Shown: positions 27,621 to 37,542, numbered from the stretch's first letter. The stretch is DNA of 64,000 bases from Tissierella praeacuta DSM 18095 (GCF_900128955.1 NZ_FQTY01000010.1:1-64000), one strand, 5' to 3'. Numbers and translations are program-made. The notes: generated by a model from the sequence alone, not told the origin.

Positions 27621-29882
27621 TTATATCCCTTTTTCTTTAGCTGATGAAATCAAATGTCCAAATGGAACTAATATATTATTAGCAAAATTATAAATTTCTT
27701 CAACATTTAGAATTGGTACTGGATTATGTGTAACATAATTAAATGTATTTGAAGTTGATTTAGCATTATCTTTCCAATGATTCAATAAATTTTTCAAGGC
27801 ATCCCTTCCTCTAAATTCTTTATGTAGTTCTTCAATATCTGTTTTTTTAGGGTCATTCCTTCTAATTTCAATTCTATCTATAAAGCTATCCATTACATTC
27901 TCAAAATTTTCGGCTAAATTACCTGTCAACATTAATCCAGTATATCTACACTCTTTTTTTACTAAATCTTCCAGTACTACTCTCAATGATATTGCTGATA
28001 ATAATGGATAACATTTATAGTCAATATTTGCTACTTCCATTGCAATACTATGTAATTCATCCAAATAAAGATCACCTACTACAACATCCGTGTCATTAAA
28101 TATTTCCCCTTTTTTCTTATGAACTTTTTTTCTTTTCGCAACTATAATACTCAACTCTTCTTTTCGTGAACGTTCTAAAGCTCTGAAATAAGAAATAACA
28201 AATTTACCAGGTTCATCTGCCTCAAAAATATGATTATTTATGTTGCAAGCCTTACTAACTGTATACAAAGTATTTTTAGGGGTAACACCATCATGAACTA
28301 CTTTAGAGTCATAGATATTCCATGTTTGTCCATATTTTAGAGTTTTTTGTTTTTGTTTTAAAATTTTTTCTTCTGAGTTTTCCCCTTGGTCACCTAATAT
28401 ACCTTCTTCTGTGCCTTCCTCCGATCCGCCTGATGTACCTTCTTCTGAACCTTCCTCCGATCCGCCTGATGTACCTTCTTCTGAACCTTCCTCCGATCCG
28501 CCTGATATACCTTCTTCTGAACCTTCCTCTGATCCACCTGATGTACCTTCTTTTGAACCTTCCTCTGGTCCACCTGATGCAACTTCTTCTGAACCTTCCT
28601 CTGGTCCACCTGATGTATTCTCTTGCTCAGTAAAATTACTTGAGCGCATAACAACATTAATATTAATTGCTAAGTAAGTAATAAAATTTCTAATTCCAAG
28701 CATTATATTCTCAAGTGCTGTTGATTCTAAAAAGCCACCACGTTCATCAGATATCTCTATTTCTTCTGTATTTTCATCAAAGTCTACAAAATTAACATAA
28801 CCTAAAACGTTTCTTAACTTAAAAGCACTTGAAACATAATTATCACTTATATTACTTAACCCTAACCAATCGAATTCTGAGTTTAAATAGTCGTACAACG
28901 CATATTTATTCACGTATAGCTTAACACCAAACCCGAATTCCTTTACTTTATCAGCCTTAGGTCCTTCTTCTATCCAGTATTCACCTTCAAAAGAAGGCCA
29001 TGAATCAATAATTTGATTAATCTCTTCATCTATCTGATAATTTAATTTTTTTGCCCCTCTATTAGAATAATCAAATCTATAATGTTCTTGAATACAATCG
29101 TAAATAGTTTCATTTGATTTTGTAAGATCTAATATTAAATTTTCTCCATTAATCTTTTTTCTTTTTTTTTCTCTTTCGGGATCGACTTCTTCTTTAAATG
29201 CAACATATTGAAAATTTAATTTTCGAGTCGTCTTATCATAACTAAAATTCACTTTAATTTTATGATTAACTACATTCTTAATTTCACTAAGATTTTCGAC
29301 TTCTTGTCCATCTATTAATAATTTAATTTCAGGTAAATTTGATTTGGAGTTATATAGTCCTAAAGAAACAAATTGGAATTTTTTCATCTCTTTTTCCTTT
29401 AATAAGTGATTCAATCTCTTTTTATTTAGTTTATGAATAGTTATTTTCGTCCCTGTTTCTCCAGTTGTAGATATCTCTTCAATTATAGGAATTGCATCTC
29501 TAAACCACTTTACGGAATAACTAAAATTTGAGTTCTCAGTAATTATCTCAATTTCGTCTCCTAAAAAGAATGCTGAAAACAATCCCAATCCCTTGCTTCC
29601 CGCAAAAAACTCATTGTGATCATTAGTTAAATTTCCATTCCTTTTTTTATTTGAGTAGTAAATCCTGTGTAAGTATTGAATATCATTATCGCTAAATCCT
29701 TTGCCATTATCCTTAACACTTATTTTCATTTGTTCTTTGCTTATATCTACTATTACTTCTTTAGCTCCTGCATCGGCTCCATTTTTAACTAATTCTGCTA
29801 TTGAAACTAAAGGACTTTTTACACTTGCCGCCAACTTAATAATATCTTCTACTGCCGCGAATTCAGAATTTACATTTACCAT
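27621..29882 (-). CDS. GHKL (HSP90/MutL/MORC-like) ATPase
   Basis: 753 residues. The Bergerat-fold ATPase has the N box ELVKNGADAGA (E30, N34, D37), the G1 box DNGKGF (58-63) and the G2 box GSKGLGLFSA (95-104). A second domain follows to about 400. Next comes a Ser/Gly/Glu linker of about 70 residues made of 12-residue repeats, and a helical C-terminal domain. It starts 1 nt after the methyltransferase stop, with its ribosome binding site inside that gene. MORC-like GHKL ATPases paired with methyltransferases were described by Iyer and colleagues as parts of restriction-modification systems; the same job is inferred here. HSP90-like chaperone function is less likely in this context. Confidence 0.75.
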   Translation of the reverse strand: MVNVNSEFAAVEDIIKLAASVKSPLVSIAELVKNGADAGAKEVIVDISKEQMKISVKDNGKGFSDNDIQYLHRIYYSNKKRNGNLTNDHNEFFAGSKGLGLFSAFFLGDEIEIITENSNFSYSVKWFRDAIPIIEEISTTGETGTKITIHKLNKKRLNHLLKEKEMKKFQFVSLGLYNSKSNLPEIKLLIDGQEVENLSEIKNVVNHKIKVNFSYDKTTRKLNFQYVAFKEEVDPEREKKRKKINGENLILDLTKSNETIYDCIQEHYRFDYSNRGAKKLNYQIDEEINQIIDSWPSFEGEYWIEEGPKADKVKEFGFGVKLYVNKYALYDYLNSEFDWLGLSNISDNYVSSAFKLRNVLGYVNFVDFDENTEEIEISDERGGFLESTALENIMLGIRNFITYLAININVVMRSSNFTEQENTSGGPEEGSEEVASGGPEEGSKEGTSGGSEEGSEEGISGGSEEGSEEGTSGGSEEGSEEGTSGGSEEGTEEGILGDQGENSEEKILKQKQKTLKYGQTWNIYDSKVVHDGVTPKNTLYTVSKACNINNHIFEADEPGKFVISYFRALERSRKEELSIIVAKRKKVHKKKGEIFNDTDVVVGDLYLDELHSIAMEVANIDYKCYPLLSAISLRVVLEDLVKKECRYTGLMLTGNLAENFENVMDSFIDRIEIRRNDPKKTDIEELHKEFRGRDALKNLLNHWKDNAKSTSNTFNYVTHNPVPILNVEEIYNFANNILVPFGHLISSAKEKGI
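28391..28617 (-). repeat. 36-bp tandem repeat inside the GHKL gene, about six units
   Basis: Each unit encodes GGSEEGSEEGTS or a close variant (GGPEEGSEEVAS, GGSEEGSEEGIS). Six units run in phase, with the central ones nearly identical, so the repeat has recently expanded or is being homogenised. It forms an acidic, flexible linker between ATPase and C-terminal domains. The repeat is open in several frames, which creates spurious ORFs on both strands. Confidence 0.9.
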
Positions 29883-29883
29883 A

Positions 29884-31131
29884 CTATTGCTCCTTTCTAA
29901 AAACTAAAATTGTCTCTTGAGACATAGACTTTACAGATCCTCGTCCCTTTAAATTAGACACTCTCGAAGGCATACGCTTATTATGAATATTTCGTTTCAC
30001 ATCTGTTATTAAAGCAAAGCCATACTTTTCCAAGAACTCCTGAGTAATTTTATCTAATGAAATTATTTCACCATCAACTGTTCGATTTCCTAAGGTCAAC
30101 ATTAAAATTCCTTTCTTTTTTAATGTACCAATAATTGCAATAAGAGCTTCGAAATAATCTTGAAAAAAAGATTTAATTTTATTTTGTTTACTCTCAGAGA
30201 CACAATTTAAAACCTGATTTAATGATAAAATATCCCATTCTAATATAGTGTTACTTTTTCCACCTAGACTCAAATAATCAATTTTAGAAAATGTCGTTAA
30301 TATATCTGGATGTGGAATATCTAAATCCTTTTTATCTATCCACAACAAAGATAATATTGAAAACTGTCCATATGTAACGGTAGTAGCATTATCACCGTAA
30401 GGTGGAGATGTACAAATTAAATCTATACTTTCCTTTTTTATTTCAGAGCAAGCCTCTCTCACATCTTTTGTGATTAATCTATGACTAACATTATAATTAT
30501 AGTTCGGAAGATCCTTAAATCTTTCATTGATTTCTAAGATGAAGTCTTCAATTACATTGTTAATAATCAATTTTATATCTTCTTCTTTTTTCACATGTAG
30601 CTTAAAAGTTGATTTTCGTGAGTTTTTATATTTATAGATAATATTAGAAAAACAAAGCCAATAATATCTTCTTGTTATATAGTCTTCTTCTTTAGATATA
30701 GCAGTTTTTATTTTACTTAGGTCTTCAATTATATCTCCTCTAAACCACTTTTTTATGTTCCTGAAATCATGTAACATATAATTTTCATTTAAACGTTGCT
30801 CTAGAATAGAGTTTTTGGTTTTAATAACTGAACGGTCTATGCCAGTAAGCTTCACATCAGTAAGTAGATTAGCTAATGGATTTATATCAATTCCTATTGT
30901 TTCTAACAACAACTTTTTACCCACGACTAAAGTTGTTCCAGAACCATGAAAAGGATCCAATATATTCTCTATTGATTTTTCTACTTTTAAAATATCGTTT
31001 AATACTTTCTCTTGCATGGGTGCAACCATCATAGCTGGATATTTAGCAACGCCGTGAATCCCATTTTGTTTAAATTCTTTGAAATCCAAACTACCTTCTC
31101 TGTAATTTAATTGTTGTTGTAATAATTCCAT
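29884..31131 (-). CDS. DNA N4/N6 methyltransferase (TSPPY type)
   Basis: About 415 residues. The SAM-binding motif LDPFHGSGTT (near 58-67 from this start) precedes the catalytic motif LICTSPPYGDN (about residues 238-248), with a helical target-recognition region of about 170 residues between them. SPPY is typical of N4-cytosine and some N6-adenine enzymes. ATG 31131 has GGGGG 7 nt upstream; the in-frame ATG at 31176 lacks a site. It is coupled to the GHKL ATPase gene, which follows without a gap. No clear restriction nuclease lies in the same operon. Confidence 0.8.
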   Translation of the reverse strand: MELLQQQLNYREGSLDFKEFKQNGIHGVAKYPAMMVAPMQEKVLNDILKVEKSIENILDPFHGSGTTLVVGKKLLLETIGIDINPLANLLTDVKLTGIDRSVIKTKNSILEQRLNENYMLHDFRNIKKWFRGDIIEDLSKIKTAISKEEDYITRRYYWLCFSNIIYKYKNSRKSTFKLHVKKEEDIKLIINNVIEDFILEINERFKDLPNYNYNVSHRLITKDVREACSEIKKESIDLICTSPPYGDNATTVTYGQFSILSLLWIDKKDLDIPHPDILTTFSKIDYLSLGGKSNTILEWDILSLNQVLNCVSESKQNKIKSFFQDYFEALIAIIGTLKKKGILMLTLGNRTVDGEIISLDKITQEFLEKYGFALITDVKRNIHNKRMPSRVSNLKGRGSVKSMSQETILVFRKEQ

Positions 31132-31203
31132 TTCAAACCCCCGATTTAAATTATTCCTATAATAATATCTTTTCATTTGTATATTATAATATTAACTAAC
31201 AAC

Positions 31204-31620
31204 CTTTATTTTTGCAGGTTGTATTATTTTTGTAATTGTTAATTGAAAATTAGGACACATTCTAATCGAAAACTAGACCACTAAGAATAAAAAACTAATA
31301 AGTTGTATATATCATTATTTATTTTCTTTTATCCTATAAGAACCTCCATCATATTTATTACAAAGGGTAAATTCGTAGTAATTATTGTTGATTTCCTCTC
31401 TTCCTAAAAAGAAATAAATGTAAATAATAATTCCCTCTCTTCTTTATCAAAAGAAATATATCCTAATTCATCTGCTATGATTAAACCATATTTCCTAAAC
31501 CTCTTTTCATATGAAATCCTGCTTGCATAATCCAATAAATCCACTTTACATCTTCTATGCGTTTCTATTACCCAATCTGAAATTACATTATCAAGTTCTT
31601 TCATGTCGGACATAATGAGT
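31204..31620 (-). pseudogene. Decayed IS21 end and istB fragment
   Basis: The end sequence TTAATTGAAAATTAGGACAC followed by CTAATCGAAAACTAGACCAC matches the left end of the intact IS21 at 24436. istB codons follow (RKYGLIIADELGYISFDKEE) with gaps and shifts. istA is absent. This is an older insertion of the same IS type. Confidence 0.75.
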
Positions 31621-31639
31621 TCCTCTGTTTGGGTTTATC

Positions 31640-32020
31640 CATATTCCTTTGATATTATTATTACTTAATAATTCTTCAGTTACAGCAACTACTAATTTCT
31701 TTTTGTGGACATACTCCACAACCTTTAAGTCATCCTATTATAAATAAAATAATTCTATATCTTCAATTTCTTCATATGCCTTGGACATTAAATTATATAT
31801 ACGTTTTTTGTTTGACCAATAATAAGAAACTATAAATTCATAAGTTGTTGGAAAATTTTCAATTATCTTTTCTTTAAAATTATCAATTATTTACTGTGGT
31901 TTAATCTGCTTATAGCTATAATCTTCCAAGTTTAAGTCCTCATTAAAACACTCCTTAACATGTTGAAAAACCTCTTCCATATTTCTCGAATGTTTCTGAA
32001 AATCAAATTTATCCGGTTTA
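31640..32020 (-). pseudogene. Remnant of an unrecognised gene
   Basis: One minus-strand frame reads for over 100 codons with only three stops: FQKHSRNMEEVFQHVKECFN, IIDNFKEKIIENFPTTYEFI, YYWSNKKRIYNLMSKAYEEI and VVEYVHKKKLVVAVTEELLS. Codon use looks native, so a gene once existed here. I do not recognise its family. Confidence 0.45.
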
Positions 32021-32307
32021 TCTTTTTTCTTTCTTTAAACAATATAATCTTCAATTGTTAATATGATAATAGATCCCTAATATTTACCTTATACAATCTA
32101 AATTAATACTCTATTCAATGATTCAAATATATCTTCTAACAACTCTAACAAGTTGATTAGATTTTCAAGCTAAAATTTTCCAGTATCTTTTTACCACTAT
32201 CTCATGATGTTATTATAATTTTATAGTATATTCCATCTTTTCTCAACCTATAATTCCATTATTCATCAAATATAAAGGTTATATTTACTACTGATTTATA
32301 TTAAATA

Positions 32308-32690
32308 CCCAACGCCAAAACAATTATCTCCATCTGAGGACTCTAGCATTAATATATTCTTATTGATATCATAGCGGTAACCCACCTTATTTCCTAGTTA
32401 CTACCCCTATCCCCTTAATTATAATAATCCTCCATCTGTTCCATCACCCTCCCTAATTCAAACTGCATTTATAGTCTTTCTCCTTTGTTTACCCTAATAG
32501 TTTTAATCAATCTTCTTACTAAATCTTTATCAAATTCTCTTACTTGTGGTTATACAGCCCTTAAAGTTTTATCCATTTCTATTAGTTTTCCTTCGTATCT
32601 ATTAGCTTACTTTTTCTTTTGTACGAGCCTTAATTTTGCCTTTTAAAGCTGATTTATCTTTTCTGATATACTCTTTTAATCCTTTGTCCC
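32308..32690 (-). pseudogene. Degraded copy of a serine-recombinase 3' end with its flank
   Basis: It matches 46900-47230: the downstream stretch TTAATATATTCT-ATTG, then the coding end (CCATCTGTTCCAT, AATTCAAACTG-AT, CTTTCTCCTTTGTTT, TCTTACTTGTGGT-TACAG). The copy has many indels. An earlier element carrying a close relative of the recombinase at 46998 therefore ended here. Confidence 0.7.
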
Positions 32691-32756
32691 TTACTTCAGT
32701 TAGACTCACCAGTCATCACCATTAATTTATAAATCCAGTAGATATGTTCCCACAAA

Positions 32757-32995
32757 TAAAAAAACATTGAATGTAATCTACACATCCAATGGCTTAAACT
32801 ATTGCTATTACTATATTTTATTGTCTTTCAAGCTTAACTACACACTCCACACGCCTTTAGAGTACAATAATGATGTCATGTGAATCCATCTGGACCTTGT
32901 CGGATGTTTCAAACACTATAGTATTAAAAGTTAAACGGGCTTATTATCTCGTCATTAAATGCCATTAACTTACTTCGACTTAAAAGGAAAAACTT
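32757..32995. repeat. Repeat B copy 2 with core element
   Basis: The upstream part resembles 27308-27400 (ACATTGAATGTAATCT, CCAATGGCTTAAAC). The core is at 32850-32910, and the downstream 90 bp match 1404-1497 (GTATTAAAAGTTAAACGGGC). This copy links the two halves seen separately elsewhere, so it may be closest to the full-length element (about 240 bp). Confidence 0.75.
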
Positions 32996-33059
32996 AATTA
33001 TTATCTTTAGAAAAAGTTCATTTAAAAACTGCTTATCGCAAAAAGTACCTTTAGCTTTA

Positions 33060-35636
33060 TTAAATACTTTTGTTATTCTCTGTTATTTTGGATAACTCAA
33101 GTTCTATCATATCTTCAATAATAGCTGTATGGGTTGCTAATCGTAATATAGGTATACTATATTTTTTAAATATGCCGTCCTTCTTTTTATCTCTTTCTAG
33201 CTGTTCTGGATTATTTAAATGAAATTCAGTACCATCTACTTCAATAGCAAGAACAGGGTTAGCATTAAATTTGTTAAATATAATAAAGTCCACACTGCTT
33301 CTTGATTGTTTTATGAATTTCTTTTCGACTTCTGTACATATATCCTGATTTAAAAAGATATCTGAAAGCTTAACCTCATAAGCAAATGAGTAACAATTAA
33401 AAATTTCTTTCCTAAGTAATTCTGATATAACTGAATATATAATCTTCTCACTATCAAATCTTATATTCTTTTTAACATTGTTCATTGCCTCCTTTCTTGC
33501 CAATAACCTTTCAGAATAATCCCTATATAGTAAATCAAATACAGAAATTACTCGTCCCTCTTCAATATTCTTCTCATCATGATATTCTATGTACTTTATT
33601 AAATCACCAATGTCATTTCCATTTTTATAAAATGCATCCGTATTAGTAATTAAAATCAACTGATTTTCTGCACGTGATACAGCTACATTAACCATTTGTG
33701 GATTATTTACAAATGGCATCTTCCTTTTTGATTTTGCTGATTGATCAAGTACTGTCGAAAAAACTATGACCGACTTTTCCCTACCTTGATACTTGTGAAT
33801 TGTATCCTTCTCAATTTCTTCCGAATTTATCTCTTTTGAATATTCTATTTGTAATCTATAAGGCGAAAGTAATCCAATATCATTTAGATTCTTTGAGTAG
33901 AGTTCAATTCTGTACTCACTTTCATTTTTAATTAAATAACTTAACTCTTCTAATTCTCTCTGGTTAAAGACTCCTTTCCTTCCTCTAGTGAGTTCACGCA
34001 TATGGTTTCCAGCAGCAGTTTTTATAACACTTATTGCATTGTTATTCGAGCAATTGCTGTAGACGATTAAATTTCCGTCATAATATTTCATATTACAAAA
34101 TCTAATTATATCAGGATGACATCTATAGTGTTCTTGAAGTAAAGTTCTTTCTATAGTATCACCGTATAAGCAATCAAGAGAATCCATTATATTTTTGGTT
34201 CTATAATCATAGGCCTCATTTTCAAAGCTCATTTCAATTTTTTCCGGTATATGTGGTAATTGTTTTTGATCTCCTACAATAACAATTTTTTTAGCACAGG
34301 ATAATGGTAGCACTGCTTTAACAAGATCTAATGTGGAAGCTTCATCAATGATAACATAATCAAACATAAAGCCCTTTGATACCGAGTATGTCACTGAATA
34401 TGCAGTGCTTAGAATCACTGGATAATCTTTGATAAAAGAATCAAAGTCCTTTTTATACGAATCTATCGTATGTTTTTCCTTTTTCTTGAACCTTTGACTT
34501 AAATAATGATTAAGTATTTCTTGTGATACTTGATAATGCTTATCAGCTAGTTTATCAAATCTTTGAGTCTGCAGTGTTTTTTGACATTCAGCCAACTTGT
34601 CTTCCAGCTCTTTAATCTTTAGATCATAATAAATCTGTTGGAAACGTGTAATAACCTCATAATCCTTTTCTTGAAGATACTTAAACCTATATATACCATA
34701 CTTTACTAAAAGCTTAAACTTATTTTTAAGGGTCAACTTCTCACTTTCTGTTATCATGATTTGATGATCGACCAAAAAATTAATTACCTTTTCATAACCC
34801 AAAGTAATAAAACTAATATGTCTGTTATCCAAATCTTTTATATCGTGTGCATTATTATAATACTTTTTCTCTAACCTTAATGCGTTCAATTGCTCAGTAA
34901 TTATTCTCTTTTGCCTATCTTTTTCCATTAATTGCTCTAATTGATTGCTAGACTTTATTAACTCACTTTTAAGTTTTTCAAGATTTTCTTCGTCAAGTTC
35001 TTTGTCATGAAAATCTGATGATTCTCGAACTTGATTTTTAAAAAAATCCTCTTGATTCTTTTTACTGCCTAATAAAGCAAAAACAAAATCATAGCCATCT
35101 TTTATAAGTTTATCTTTTATATTATCTACTGCTGCATTATTATTAGATACAATCGCAACATTCTCACCTCTAACCAGAATATTGGCAATAATATTTAGTA
35201 TGGTTTGTGTTTTACCTGTTCCAGGAGGGCCTTGAATAATACTTAATTCATTTTTGAAAACTTTTCTTGTTGCATTCAGTTGGCTCTTATTAAATCTAAA
35301 TGGAAAAACTAAAGGATTTTCATCAATAAACGTTTCAAAGGGAGTACCATTTAAGTACTTATGTAATAGTGAATTCTCCTCTATAGTAACATTCTCATAG
35401 TATTTACTAAGTGCTGAAAAATCATCGACAACCTTAATACTATCGGCAATTTTAGCAAATTCCATAAAAGGTCCAATAGATTTCTTTTTAATAACAACTC
35501 TATTTTTTTCTTTACTAAATGGATAGATGGTATCACTGCCTTTATACCTTATTAAATATTCATCCTCTCTAACTTCATAATCTGCTATTTCTTTTGTCTT
35601 ATTAATTCCATCAATAAAAATTTCTTCTATAACCAT
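33060..35636 (-). CDS. SF1 helicase with C-terminal DUF2726/Vsr-like nuclease domain
   Basis: 858 residues of the Upf1/AAA_11-AAA_12 helicase type: Walker A IQGPPGTGKTQ (135-144), a long coiled-coil insertion (about 210-400), Walker B DYVIIDEAST, motif III VGDQKQLPH, and C-terminal helicase motifs (LLSPYRLQIEY, IHKYQGREKSVIVFST, VAVSRAENQLIL). The last 100 residues (SSVDFIIFNKFNANPVLAIE then VDGTEFH) fit a DUF2726 or Vsr-like restriction fold. Such helicase-nuclease proteins act against foreign DNA. It stands alone on the minus strand, 1.9 kb upstream of the methyltransferase/GHKL pair. Confidence 0.8.
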   Translation of the reverse strand: MVIEEIFIDGINKTKEIADYEVREDEYLIRYKGSDTIYPFSKEKNRVVIKKKSIGPFMEFAKIADSIKVVDDFSALSKYYENVTIEENSLLHKYLNGTPFETFIDENPLVFPFRFNKSQLNATRKVFKNELSIIQGPPGTGKTQTILNIIANILVRGENVAIVSNNNAAVDNIKDKLIKDGYDFVFALLGSKKNQEDFFKNQVRESSDFHDKELDEENLEKLKSELIKSSNQLEQLMEKDRQKRIITEQLNALRLEKKYYNNAHDIKDLDNRHISFITLGYEKVINFLVDHQIMITESEKLTLKNKFKLLVKYGIYRFKYLQEKDYEVITRFQQIYYDLKIKELEDKLAECQKTLQTQRFDKLADKHYQVSQEILNHYLSQRFKKKEKHTIDSYKKDFDSFIKDYPVILSTAYSVTYSVSKGFMFDYVIIDEASTLDLVKAVLPLSCAKKIVIVGDQKQLPHIPEKIEMSFENEAYDYRTKNIMDSLDCLYGDTIERTLLQEHYRCHPDIIRFCNMKYYDGNLIVYSNCSNNNAISVIKTAAGNHMRELTRGRKGVFNQRELEELSYLIKNESEYRIELYSKNLNDIGLLSPYRLQIEYSKEINSEEIEKDTIHKYQGREKSVIVFSTVLDQSAKSKRKMPFVNNPQMVNVAVSRAENQLILITNTDAFYKNGNDIGDLIKYIEYHDEKNIEEGRVISVFDLLYRDYSERLLARKEAMNNVKKNIRFDSEKIIYSVISELLRKEIFNCYSFAYEVKLSDIFLNQDICTEVEKKFIKQSRSSVDFIIFNKFNANPVLAIEVDGTEFHLNNPEQLERDKKKDGIFKKYSIPILRLATHTAIIEDMIELELSKITENNKSI

Positions 35637-35856
35637 ATTAAATCTCTCTCATTTCTACTATTTATATCTTCACCACAATAAATACTTATCTCTATCATAT
35701 TTCTCTTAAAAAGGATCGTTATTTAGATAATAATCTAAAATGAATTATCCTTAAGATTTAGCTAACACTTTTAGAATCAATCTTTCGATATTATAAATCT
35801 TATTATTCATAACTGTTTCTTTTTATTGTTTTATCTACAAAATAGCACGCAACATT

Positions 35857-35915
35857 CCACATGCTTTAAGGTGACAAAAAAGATGCCCTGGGAAGCTAAT
35901 ATCTCCTTGATAACA
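35857..35915 (+). repeat. Core element, copy 5 (divergent)
   Basis: CACATGCTTTAAGGTGACAA then AAAGATGCCCTGGGAAGCTA and ATCTCCTTGATAA. Same order and spacing as the other copies but more mutated. The 82-codon ORF across it on the minus strand (35831-36079) has no recognisable features and I do not support it. The rest of 35637-36163 shows nothing. Confidence 0.6.
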
Positions 35916-36163
35916 GGGCGAATCTCATAATTTATTACCTTAATCAAGTTAGAGTTTGTTTGTGCTTTACAATCAAGTAAATTGTGAACAATAAAATTTT
36001 CAAAGACGTGCAAATCCCTGAAGGCTTTATTTGTTGCAATTTTATTATACATTTTTATAAATGCTGTTGGTACAATCATGAATCATCAATGTTCTTTTAG
36101 AGCAATTGTCAATTACAAGAACGGAGTATGATGGCCAACAATTAGCTACATCCATTATTCTTA

Positions 36164-37252
36164 TCAAGAATACTTTTTCCTTATATACCTTGCAATACTA
36201 TCATAATCACCATATATGAATTTTTCATTAATACCCATAAAATCTAACTCTTGTAATACCTTTTCCTTATTCTCAATAACGATTACAACATCAGGCCACA
36301 CCCTCTGTTGGGAAAGGATATGCGTATTATATGTTCTTTCATCAAAAGAAAGATATGCCTGATAGACAAATAAACCTTGCTGATTTCGTCCTCTTTCAAA
36401 GGACAATATTGGCGTATATAGAAAATTGGGAATACAGTTAAGCCACCAAACTGTTGCTTCAAAATTCAGGGTTTGTTTTAAAAATGACTGCAGTTTTAAT
36501 GTGTATTCTAGTACAACCAATTCTATGGAATCATATCGATGCTTTATTTCAGTAATCAATTCTCTACTGTCTTTTACATATTCATAGTGTAACTTATTTT
36601 TATATTTTCCATTGTCATATAAGGGAAAATCAGATTCTTTAAAGGTATACGGCTGCATATCAACAAAGTAATACTGCCAATCATCAGCTAACTGCTTGAA
36701 ATAATAGTAGAATTTTTCAGGATGTTGTTTGTAAAAATCATCAAATCCCTTATATAAATCCAAAATAATATCATTTTCATTTCGTATAAAAAGATCAAGG
36801 AAATTCTTGTCCTCATTGCGTGAAAGCAAGTCTGTAATGTCAATCAATTCATCTTTCAGAAGATATACAAATCCTCTTTCTTGTCCAGAACATTCATCTG
36901 AACTACGAGATGGTTGACACGCAAAAAATAATGCAACTAAAGGTGACCTTGTAAAATCAATAAGGTTCGTTGGTATTCCGTGATGTTGAGCAAAAGCCAA
37001 AAAATTATTGCGTTCATCAGGCGTAAGCCTATGGAAGATCTCTCTTCTTAACTCATTCTTCATTTTAATAAAGGGATACTCCCTATTTCTAAGTGCAGAC
37101 GAAATTGTATCATTGTAATTCGCTGGTTCTCCACGAAATATGTAACTTTCAAATTCATTATTTGAAAACAAGTTTATATACTCTGCTAAATTCCTAACGA
37201 CTATCTCTTTTGGAATTGGCAGACCTTTCAACTCTTTTTTTGAGAATCTCAT
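36164..37252 (-). CDS. FRG-domain protein
   Basis: 362 residues. The FRG domain spans about 25-115: YIFRGEPANY (FRG at 39-41), AQHHGIPTNLIDFTRSPLVA and LFFACQPS, all near-invariant in the family. The C-terminal 240 residues have no named domain but end in a possible helical bundle. FRG domains occur in toxins and defence effectors of phage-host conflict loci. The gene overlaps the preceding 97-residue gene by 4 nt, so the two are made together. The reaction is not established. Confidence 0.75.
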   Translation of the reverse strand: MRFSKKELKGLPIPKEIVVRNLAEYINLFSNNEFESYIFRGEPANYNDTISSALRNREYPFIKMKNELRREIFHRLTPDERNNFLAFAQHHGIPTNLIDFTRSPLVALFFACQPSRSSDECSGQERGFVYLLKDELIDITDLLSRNEDKNFLDLFIRNENDIILDLYKGFDDFYKQHPEKFYYYFKQLADDWQYYFVDMQPYTFKESDFPLYDNGKYKNKLHYEYVKDSRELITEIKHRYDSIELVVLEYTLKLQSFLKQTLNFEATVWWLNCIPNFLYTPILSFERGRNQQGLFVYQAYLSFDERTYNTHILSQQRVWPDVVIVIENKEKVLQELDFMGINEKFIYGDYDSIARYIRKKYS

Positions 37253-37542
37253 TTCATATCCCCCATATCTTCAGCAAAAGGTTCTAACTTGAAGAGACTT
37301 TGATTTACTGCATCCATCCAATGTTCTTTATCCCTTACTTGTCCTGTTGCAGCAAGCACATAGGATACAAGTTCAGCAAGCACATTCCTCTTATAGGGCT
37401 CTATATCCAGAGTTCTTTGCATAAAATCTAAGCGGTTTATAAAAGACTCAGCTGATTTTTTATTGTTGGCACTTACAGCTTTATCAGCTAACATTTTGAT
37501 TTCTTCAAATTCTTTACCTGTAAGGTGTCCTATATTTTTCAT
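37249..37542 (-). CDS. Small helical partner of the FRG protein
   Basis: 97 residues, all helical by eye (LTGKEFEEIKMLADKAVSAN, FINRLDFMQRTLDIEPYKRN), with no known motif. GGAGGAAACC precedes ATG 37542, and the stop overlaps the FRG start by 4 nt. The size, order and coupling fit an antidote or regulatory subunit for the FRG protein. That is inference. Confidence 0.6.
   Translation of the reverse strand: MKNIGHLTGKEFEEIKMLADKAVSANNKKSAESFINRLDFMQRTLDIEPYKRNVLAELVSYVLAATGQVRDKEHWMDAVNQSLFKLEPFAEDMGDMK

Noticed and set aside
28391-28617. Possible CRISPR array
   Set aside because: The units are contiguous coding repeats without spacers.
28322-28677. Long plus-strand ORFs with PSSDPPDVPSSEPS-type repeats
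   Set aside because: They are mirror frames of the 36-bp repeat in the GHKL gene; the unit length is a multiple of three, so all frames stay open.
35831-36079. 82-codon minus-strand ORF
   Set aside because: Overlaps a dispersed repeat copy, has no recognisable pattern and no good ribosome binding site; may be a remnant but cannot be supported.
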